Of a stretch of 48,567 nucleotides of DNA, positions 43,249 through 48,567 are shown one piece after another. Position 1 is the stretch's first letter. Each line of letters opens with the position of its first letter. The notes below the pieces were generated by a model. It worked only from the letters and a program-made list of their open reading frames with translations, was not told the origin of the DNA and ran no database searches. The DNA lies in NCBI GenBank assembly GCA_024698075.1, contig JAILRP010000021.1:1-48567 (forward strand), read 5' to 3'. A program made the translations under genes and the position numbers. This stretch comes from Lachnospiraceae bacterium. GTDB taxonomy: Bacteria > Bacillota > Clostridia > Lachnospirales > Lachnospiraceae.

Positions 43249-44231
43249 TTCTTTTCGTATATGACCCCGTCTTTCTTATAGTTTTCGCTCTTGGGCGGAA
43301 AATCGTTGCAGTCAAGCCTCGGAAGCTCAAGCGGCTTATCGGCAGCAAGGTCCGCCACCCTGACTTCGGTCGTAAGGCCGATGCATGCGCCCTTCTGCCG
43401 TATGAACGAAAGCACGCCGTCATTATAGCTTCCGTAGGGATAATTCATTACCCAGCGGTCCCGGTCTATGAATTCATCCATCACGGACAGTGCCTTTTCT
43501 ATATCTTCGCGCATCTTGTCTTCGGGAAGGTTTCCGAGCCAGTAATGGTCATATCCGTGAAGGCCTATGAACATTCCGTGGCGCCTAAGAGTCCTTATCA
43601 TGTCCTCTGTCATATAAAGCTCATATGCCAGCACTTCCTCCGAAACGCCCATGTATTTTTCGAACAGTTCGCTGGAGATGATGTTCCGAAGCCTTTCGGG
43701 GAGCACGGTCTGGAGCATTCTTTTAACGAATGTGGGCTCTGCACCCTCAAATCTTCCGTCGATTCCGTACTGCGCCCAAAGCTCATCGGTCGGCGGAAAA
43801 TCATACTCCGCTCCCCGGTAGCGGTCCATTTTCTCCTTAAGGTCAGCCGCAAGCTTTTTGTGGTCTGCAGCAGCAAGGATATAGTGTATCTTATTTACGT
43901 CAAGGAGCCTGTGCTCTGCAAACGTCTTGCCCGGTATGAAGAAAGAACCCTGAAAGCCGTATTCCTCAAGCAGCGGGAGGGCATAAGTGTAGTTGTCGGC
44001 ATATCCGTCGTCAAAGGTAAGAAGAAGCGCATTATCGGGAAGCCTTGACCTGCCTTCTGCAGAATCGATTACCTGCTCCATCGTGACGACATTGAAATTA
44101 TCCCTGAAAAAATCAAGCTGCTGCCGGAACAGGGGGATATCAAGCCCCTTTATCCCGGGATAGCGGCTGTGCTTTAAATCCCTTGTATAGTGGTACATCG
44201 ATATGTACAGTTTCTGCCGGCTGTCTTCCAT
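43245..44231 (-). CDS. Polysaccharide deacetylase (NodB-like)
   Basis: Carbohydrate esterase family 4-like protein of 328 residues without a clear signal peptide. Seen: YHYTRD near the N-terminus, the metal and catalytic block LLTFDDGYADNYTYALPLL, FQGSFFIPG, and HGYDHYWLGNLPEDKM with the His ligands, then NYPYGSYND. It would remove N-acetyl groups from a sugar. The start at 44231 is chosen because AAAAGGAGG lies 6 bases upstream; the open frame runs ten codons further. It overlaps the GNAT-like gene. Confidence 0.9.
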   Translation of the reverse strand: MEDSRQKLYISMYHYTRDLKHSRYPGIKGLDIPLFRQQLDFFRDNFNVVTMEQVIDSAEGRSRLPDNALLLTFDDGYADNYTYALPLLEEYGFQGSFFIPGKTFAEHRLLDVNKIHYILAAADHKKLAADLKEKMDRYRGAEYDFPPTDELWAQYGIDGRFEGAEPTFVKRMLQTVLPERLRNIISSELFEKYMGVSEEVLAYELYMTEDMIRTLRRHGMFIGLHGYDHYWLGNLPEDKMREDIEKALSVMDEFIDRDRWVMNYPYGSYNDGVLSFIRQKGACIGLTTEVRVADLAADKPLELPRLDCNDFPPKSENYKKDGVIYEKK

Positions 44232-44286
44232 ACAGTCCTCCTTTTCATCGGCATCTGTCATTCCGCAATAGGGAATGCGGCTATAT

Positions 44287-45246
44287 TCACCTTCCGCCCA
44301 TCCACCTGTTTATGTCGTCTGCAAGCTGCATCGTTCTAACTTCGGTGGCGTCTTTTTTAAGATGCAGGTATGTATCGTAAAAATACTCATAAGGGTACAT
44401 GTAGTCCGTAAAATCCGAGATGACGGTGCAGTCAAGGCTGTCTTCGAGCTCTGCCTGAAATCCTGCGATGTCAGCCTCATCAAAATCGGAATATCTGCCG
44501 TACGCTATCGGATATCCGGCGATAAGAAGCGATGCTCCCCGGCTGCTTACATATTCATTGTACCTGTTAAGGCGCGACATGCACATCCTGCCCGTCTTGG
44601 GGGCTTTTACGGGATGCGCCGATGTGTCGGAAAAATACTCTTCCGGATCCATCTGCTTTTCGGCGGGCTTAAATATCACATCCCCATACTCGTTGAACGC
44701 ACTTCTCGAGTAGCTTCCGCCTTCATCTTTGTTGCCGTCTTTCGTAAGCCAAAGCGAGAATGATTTCCGAAGATAGTTCGGATATGCCGCGAGCATGCCG
44801 GGCATGTCGCGAAGCCGCAGTATCCCGAGCATTTCGGGATGGTTGTCGATGGTTATCCATGCAAGCGACGGACTGGGGATGTCATCCTCGTCATCATAAT
44901 ACGTATGGCAGACGATGACGAGGTCTCCTTCTTTGATGTTCATCTTGGCAAACTCTTCATGGAATGCGTTTCCGAGCCCTGCATGAAGACCGAGATTGAC
45001 GACGGGAAGTCCCGTTTCCTTTTCAAGAAGGGCGGAATCGATCCCGAATGGAAGGTTCGAGTTGCCTACAAGGATGATCTTGGGGCTTTCTGTGGCCCGA
45101 AGCCTTGCGGCCTTATCGAGCGCAGATGCCTGGTAATTGTATCCGTACTGGCTCCCGGCGGCGAAGAAGTCGAGCGCTGCCGCCAGGAACATGCACAGGC
45201 TGACGGCGAGCAGCAGTATTAAGATTTTTCCGATAAATTTTTTCAT
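44287..45246 (-). CDS. SGNH/DltD-like membrane-anchored protein, MBOAT partner
   Basis: A 319-residue protein with an N-terminal membrane anchor (ILILLLAVSLCMFLAAALDFFA) and an extracellular SGNH-like domain. Seen: ILVGNSNLPFGID (block I with the Ser), VVNLGLHAGLGN, and FYDTYLHLKKDAT (Asp-His pair). Such proteins receive the acyl group exported by an MBOAT protein and pass it to a polymer. The upstream MBOAT gene ends 5 bases before it, which supports the pairing. The start at 45246 (MKKFIGKI) gives a proper anchor; the frame upstream lies inside the MBOAT gene. Confidence 0.85.
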   Translation of the reverse strand: MKKFIGKILILLLAVSLCMFLAAALDFFAAGSQYGYNYQASALDKAARLRATESPKIILVGNSNLPFGIDSALLEKETGLPVVNLGLHAGLGNAFHEEFAKMNIKEGDLVIVCHTYYDDEDDIPSPSLAWITIDNHPEMLGILRLRDMPGMLAAYPNYLRKSFSLWLTKDGNKDEGGSYSRSAFNEYGDVIFKPAEKQMDPEEYFSDTSAHPVKAPKTGRMCMSRLNRYNEYVSSRGASLLIAGYPIAYGRYSDFDEADIAGFQAELEDSLDCTVISDFTDYMYPYEYFYDTYLHLKKDATEVRTMQLADDINRWMGGR

Positions 45247-45251
45247 ATCCG

Positions 45252-46691
45252 TCAAAACTGAAAATATATGAACTCCGTTGAGTTGGATGCCGGAAGATGG
45301 AATATCGTCCAGACGGTCAGAATTATGTAAACCAGCCACCGTACCGCCGTCTTTTTGGAGGAGATGGCGGTTATCACATCTGTTTTTAATGAATACCAGT
45401 CAAATGCCGCAAGAGCTGCGACCGAGACGGCCAGAAATGCGAACGGAAGCTTGGCAAGTCCTATCGAGATGAATCCGCTCTGAAGATATCCGACCGGGGA
45501 TGATGCGCCGTCAAACATGTGCCCTATCATATAGAACGCATCGCCTATGGAGTTTGCCGCAAAAAATACCCAGGCTATGCTGCAGAATATGAACACGCAT
45601 ATGATGCGCAGTGCGCGCACGATGCCGGTGCTCGTCCTCTTTTTTGCGGGGACGAGGATGTTTTCAAGTATCTGTGCCAGCCCGTGGATAAAGCCCCAGA
45701 AGACAAACGTCCAGTTTGCACCATGCCACAGGCCGCTTATAAGGAATGTTATGAGAAGGTTGATGCAGGTCCGGATACGTCCCCTGCGGTTGCCGCCGAG
45801 AGGGATATAAACGTAATCGCGAAACCATGTCGAGAGGGAGATGTGCCACCTGCTCCAGAATTCGCGTACGCTCTGTGAAAAGTACGGGCAGGAGAAATTC
45901 TTCATAAGGTCGATGCCCATAAGCTTTGCGCAGCCTATGGCTATATCGGAATAACCGGAAAAATCACAGTATATCTGCACCGTAAAAAGGACGGCGGCTA
46001 GAACGAGCGAGAATCCCGAAAAATCATGGGGCCTGTCGAACACCTTGCTGATATAAAGCGCTATCGTGTCGGCTATGGCTATCTTCTTGAAATATCCCCA
46101 TGCCATCTGCTTGAGCCCGTACGTCGCCTTTGCCCGGTCAAAATTCCGGAACATCTTTATCTGCGGCAGGAGGCTTTCCGCTCTTCCTATGGGGCCGGCC
46201 ATTATCTGGGGAAAGAACATGGTAAATGCGGCATATTTTCCGAAATGGTGTTCGGCGGGGCACTTATCCTTATAAACGTCAATGACATAGCCGAGTGTCT
46301 GAAACGTATAGAACGATATGCCTATGGGAAGAAGGACGTTCAGCACCACGGGGTTTAACGGCATGCCGAAGAAAGTAAATACTTCCGATATGCTCGTGCT
46401 GAAAAAATTAAAGTATTTGAATACGAAAAGAACGCTGAGGCAAAGTACCAGAGCGCATAATAGAACTGCCCTGCGTCTTTTTGGAGATGCTGTTCTTTCC
46501 ATGAGGATCCCCGCGGCAAAAGATACGGCTGTGGCAAAAAGCAGAAGTACCACGTAGACGGGATTCCGGCTCATATAGAACCAGCAGCTTGCCAAAACCA
46601 GCACGACCCAGCGGAACCTCCCCGGACAAAGCCAGTACACGGCGAAGGCTATGGGCAGAAATATGGCAAATTCTAAGGAGTTAAAAAGCAT
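45252..46691 (-). CDS. MBOAT family O-acyltransferase (AlgI/DltB-like)
   Basis: A polytopic membrane protein of 479 residues. Seen: SLEFAIFLPIAFAVYWL at the N-terminus, LPIGISFYTFQTLGYVIDVY, MFFPQIMAGPIGR, VQIYCDFSGYSDIAIG, REFWSRWHISLSTWFRDYVYIPLGG and LWHGANWTFVFWG with the invariant His. It would move acyl groups, usually acetyl, across the membrane for O-acylation of a surface glycan, handing over to the SGNH protein downstream. It heads a four-gene minus-strand operon. No SD precedes the ATG. Confidence 0.96.
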   Translation of the reverse strand: MLFNSLEFAIFLPIAFAVYWLCPGRFRWVVLVLASCWFYMSRNPVYVVLLLFATAVSFAAGILMERTASPKRRRAVLLCALVLCLSVLFVFKYFNFFSTSISEVFTFFGMPLNPVVLNVLLPIGISFYTFQTLGYVIDVYKDKCPAEHHFGKYAAFTMFFPQIMAGPIGRAESLLPQIKMFRNFDRAKATYGLKQMAWGYFKKIAIADTIALYISKVFDRPHDFSGFSLVLAAVLFTVQIYCDFSGYSDIAIGCAKLMGIDLMKNFSCPYFSQSVREFWSRWHISLSTWFRDYVYIPLGGNRRGRIRTCINLLITFLISGLWHGANWTFVFWGFIHGLAQILENILVPAKKRTSTGIVRALRIICVFIFCSIAWVFFAANSIGDAFYMIGHMFDGASSPVGYLQSGFISIGLAKLPFAFLAVSVAALAAFDWYSLKTDVITAISSKKTAVRWLVYIILTVWTIFHLPASNSTEFIYFQF

Positions 46692-46697
46692 AGGTAT

Positions 46698-46726
46698 ATC
46701 TTACTTATATTGGGATGTTTTTTCAA
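46698..46726 (-). promoter_or_regulatory. Promoter of the MBOAT operon
   Basis: On the minus strand TTGAAA (46726-46721) and TAAGAT (46703-46698) are 17 bases apart. The -10 ends six bases before the ATG at 46691, so the mRNA could start at or within a base of the start codon. Confidence 0.45.
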
Positions 46727-46739
46727 GCCTCATACGGTT

Positions 46740-46768
46740 TTGACTACTACAGGCAATGATGATAAAAT
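46740..46768 (+). promoter_or_regulatory. Promoter of the second deacetylase-like gene
   Basis: TTGACT (46740-46745) and TAAAAT (46763-46768) are 17 bases apart. The start site would be near 46775, about four bases before the ATG at 46779. Confidence 0.6.
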
Positions 46769-46778
46769 AATCACCGCT

Positions 46779-47501
46779 ATGTTTGAGAAAAAGACTGTTT
46801 ATTTCACATTCGATATGGACTGGGCGGGAGATGAAGTCCTTGCCGATTTTCACGCTCTCTTAAAAGAATGCGGCGTATGCGCCACCATCCATGTGACGCA
46901 TGATACCCCGATGCTTTCCGAACTGCGAAAAGATGATGCGATCGACCTTGGGATCCACCCGAACTATAACCCGCTTCTTCTTGAAGGTTCGGACAGGACG
47001 GTCGCCGATGTTCTTCGTGACATTAAGAAGATCGTGCCTGAAGCCGTGAGCCTTAGGAGCCATGCGCTTACCGCAGGAAGCGTCATTGCGAGGCATTATG
47101 CCGAGGTCGGGATAAAGTATGAACTGAACACATATATCCCGCCAAGACAAGGCTCGGCCATATTTCCTTACGAGGCGCCGATAGGGTCGCACCTCGTGCT
47201 TCCTTTCATTTTTGAGGATGACCTGTACCTCCTCAAAAGATCGGGGGATCCGGATTTCTGGCTCGGGGATGATTTTACGGCTCCGAGGATATTCAATTTC
47301 CACCCGATACATCTGTACCTGAACACGGACAGCATGGAAACTTATGAGCGTGCGAGACCGTACTTTAAGGATATAAACGAACTTCGGAAGATGAGGAACA
47401 GTACGGAATACGGAATGCGGGACCTGTTCATTGAGCTTTCACAAAAGGCCAAAGGGCTGGGCTATGAAAGCCGCAAGATAAAGGATGGTGACTGGGATTG
47501 A
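46779..47501 (+). CDS. Polysaccharide-deacetylase-like protein (WbmS type)
   Basis: A 240-residue soluble protein. Seen: VYFTFDMDWAGDEVL (metal-binding Asp12/Asp14 region), LGIHPNYNPLL, LRSHAL, and IFNFHPIHLYLNTD near 195. This order is that of the WbmS-like branch of NodB deacetylases found in O-antigen and capsule loci. It would deacetylate a nucleotide- or lipid-linked sugar in the cytoplasm. The start at 46779 is chosen because the frame upstream contains only TTG codons without SD; 46779 itself has no SD either. The next gene overlaps by TTGA. Confidence 0.82.
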   Translation: MFEKKTVYFTFDMDWAGDEVLADFHALLKECGVCATIHVTHDTPMLSELRKDDAIDLGIHPNYNPLLLEGSDRTVADVLRDIKKIVPEAVSLRSHALTAGSVIARHYAEVGIKYELNTYIPPRQGSAIFPYEAPIGSHLVLPFIFEDDLYLLKRSGDPDFWLGDDFTAPRIFNFHPIHLYLNTDSMETYERARPYFKDINELRKMRNSTEYGMRDLFIELSQKAKGLGYESRKIKDGDWD

Positions 47502-48529
47502 GAGTAGCCGTGCTCGGAAGGAGCGGGATTCTTTATGAGACCATAGACAGACTGAGAGGTGCCGGCCATGAGGTCGTTCTTGTCGGCACATGCCGTGCGG
47601 CCGATGAATACGGGATTAGGGAAAAGGACTTTGAGGAAAAGGCCAAAAGCATAAGTGCGGTCTTTTTCAATGACGCCGCGATAAACAGCGAAAAAATAGT
47701 ATCTCTCTTGCGATCCGCCGGCGCGGAGATTGCGGTAAGCTTCAACTGGCTGACCGTTGTGGGTGCCGAAGCAGCAGGCTGCTTTAAATACGGAATACTC
47801 AACGCCCACTGCGGTGACCTTCCGAGGTACCGCGGAAATGCCTGCCCCAACTGGGCGATCTTAAAGGGCGAGAAGGAATATGCCATCAGCGTTCATTACA
47901 TGAAGCCCGGTGAGCTTGATTCCGGGGACATACTGATAAAGAGAAAATACCCGATCGGTGATAAGACATATATTACCGACATATATGAGAATATGAAAAA
48001 AGTCATTCCGGATATGTTTACGGAAGCGGTCGGCATGATAGAGAAAGGTCATGGAAAAGGTGAGGCACAGAGCACCGATCCGGCGGATTCCCTCAGGTGC
48101 TACCCGAGGATACCGTCAGACAGCTTCATCGACTGGAATGACACCTGTGAGAACATCATCAGGAACATAAGGGCAAGCTCACATCCGTTTTCGGGAGCTT
48201 ACTGTTACTGTAACGGACAGAAGATATATATATTTGAGGCAGCATCCGAAGGCTATCCGGCCCCCTGCCATGTAAATCCCGGGCAGGTCATATCGGTGGA
48301 CCGCGATAAGGGCTCTGTCGGGATAGCGGCATCCGACGGGATCGTTTCCGTAAAACGGGTGACGGCTGACGGGGTGGAACATGATGCCTCCGAAATACTC
48401 AAAAGCACCAGGATAAGGCTTAATTTCTGCCTGCCTGATGAAGTATACGGCTTAAGGCGCGAACTGGCCGAACTTAAAGGTGAAATATCCGCCCTAAAAG
48501 AGGAAATATCGGCCTTAAAGGAGCATTAG
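47498..48529 (+). CDS. Sugar N-formyltransferase-like protein
   Basis: A 343-residue member of the formyltransferase fold (Fmt/ArnA-like). Seen: the N-terminal RVAVLGRSG, LNAHCGDLPRYRG with the catalytic Asn102 and His104, and GELDSGDIL with Asp141, so the triad is complete. Residues 318-343 form a short coiled coil (heptads of ISALKEE). A true Fmt is unlikely in this glycan context; formylation of an amino sugar, perhaps the product of the preceding deacetylase, fits better. The start is a TTG overlapping the upstream stop (TTGA), so translation is coupled. Confidence 0.87.
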   Translation: MRVAVLGRSGILYETIDRLRGAGHEVVLVGTCRAADEYGIREKDFEEKAKSISAVFFNDAAINSEKIVSLLRSAGAEIAVSFNWLTVVGAEAAGCFKYGILNAHCGDLPRYRGNACPNWAILKGEKEYAISVHYMKPGELDSGDILIKRKYPIGDKTYITDIYENMKKVIPDMFTEAVGMIEKGHGKGEAQSTDPADSLRCYPRIPSDSFIDWNDTCENIIRNIRASSHPFSGAYCYCNGQKIYIFEAASEGYPAPCHVNPGQVISVDRDKGSVGIAASDGIVSVKRVTADGVEHDASEILKSTRIRLNFCLPDEVYGLRRELAELKGEISALKEEISALKEH

Positions 48530-48567
48530 CCGAAGTGGCTTTACGGCATCAGTAAGTGTTTACGAAA

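Overview
The window looks like a chromosomal segment of an anaerobic Firmicute, most likely a Lachnospiraceae-type Clostridium relative. This is inferred from gene content: type III glutamine synthetase, AddAB, an ECF thiamine transporter under a TPP riboswitch, CIRCE-controlled groESL, a lipoprotein sugar-binding protein with an Ala-Pro-Glu linker, and tRNA genes lacking encoded CCA. No phage, transposase, CRISPR array or obvious pseudogene was found. Coding density is high, and most start choices are supported by Shine-Dalgarno (SD) sequences.

Layout. 1-640: the 3' end of a 23S rRNA gene, then tRNA-Asn, Glu, Met, Asp and Leu; no 5S gene follows the 23S. 700-3005: HD-domain phosphohydrolase, cyclophilin, a small stand-alone relative of the middle part of fatty-acid kinase FakA, and a secreted Cys-rich protein. 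3006-6855: a sugar ABC importer (binding protein plus two permeases, no ATPase) behind strong dyads, a promoter and a cre-like site. 6895-12108 (minus): an operon of GT-C membrane glycosyltransferase, SpoIIE-type phosphatase, a STAS domain fused to an APH-type kinase, and a PHP phosphoesterase. 12208-19502 (plus): a hypothetical gene, two aminotransferases, a small membrane protein, Hsp33, DapF and GlnN. 19505-20485 (minus): thiT with a complete TPP riboswitch. 20528-28878: addB, ugd, addA.

28896-37185 is the most unusual part: a VTC-type polyphosphate polymerase domain, an 855-residue fusion of a YidC/Oxa1 domain to an alkaline-phosphatase-superfamily (LtaS/sulfatase-like) domain, a DUF4956 membrane protein, a CotH kinase, an ECF-like membrane protein, a GT2 glycosyltransferase and a single-pass membrane protein. 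I infer an envelope module for making or attaching a phosphate-containing polymer. The YidC part has Asn where insertases keep a key groove Arg.

37189-41903: dgt, a hexapeptide acyltransferase, a FdtA-like ketoisomerase, and groES-groEL with a perfect CIRCE plus a second CIRCE-like dyad. 41904-42234: a long hairpin, a 17-bp inverted repeat and three copies of a 15-bp repeat. 42235-48529: a surface-glycan modification locus (MBOAT acyltransferase, SGNH partner, polysaccharide deacetylase and GNAT-like protein on minus; a second deacetylase-like protein and a formyltransferase on plus).

Several genes (10595 minus, 29690, 34599, 46691 minus, 46779) have no SD but a -10-like hexamer a few bases before the ATG, which suggests leaderless mRNAs. 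All functional statements come from reading motifs by eye; no searches were run.
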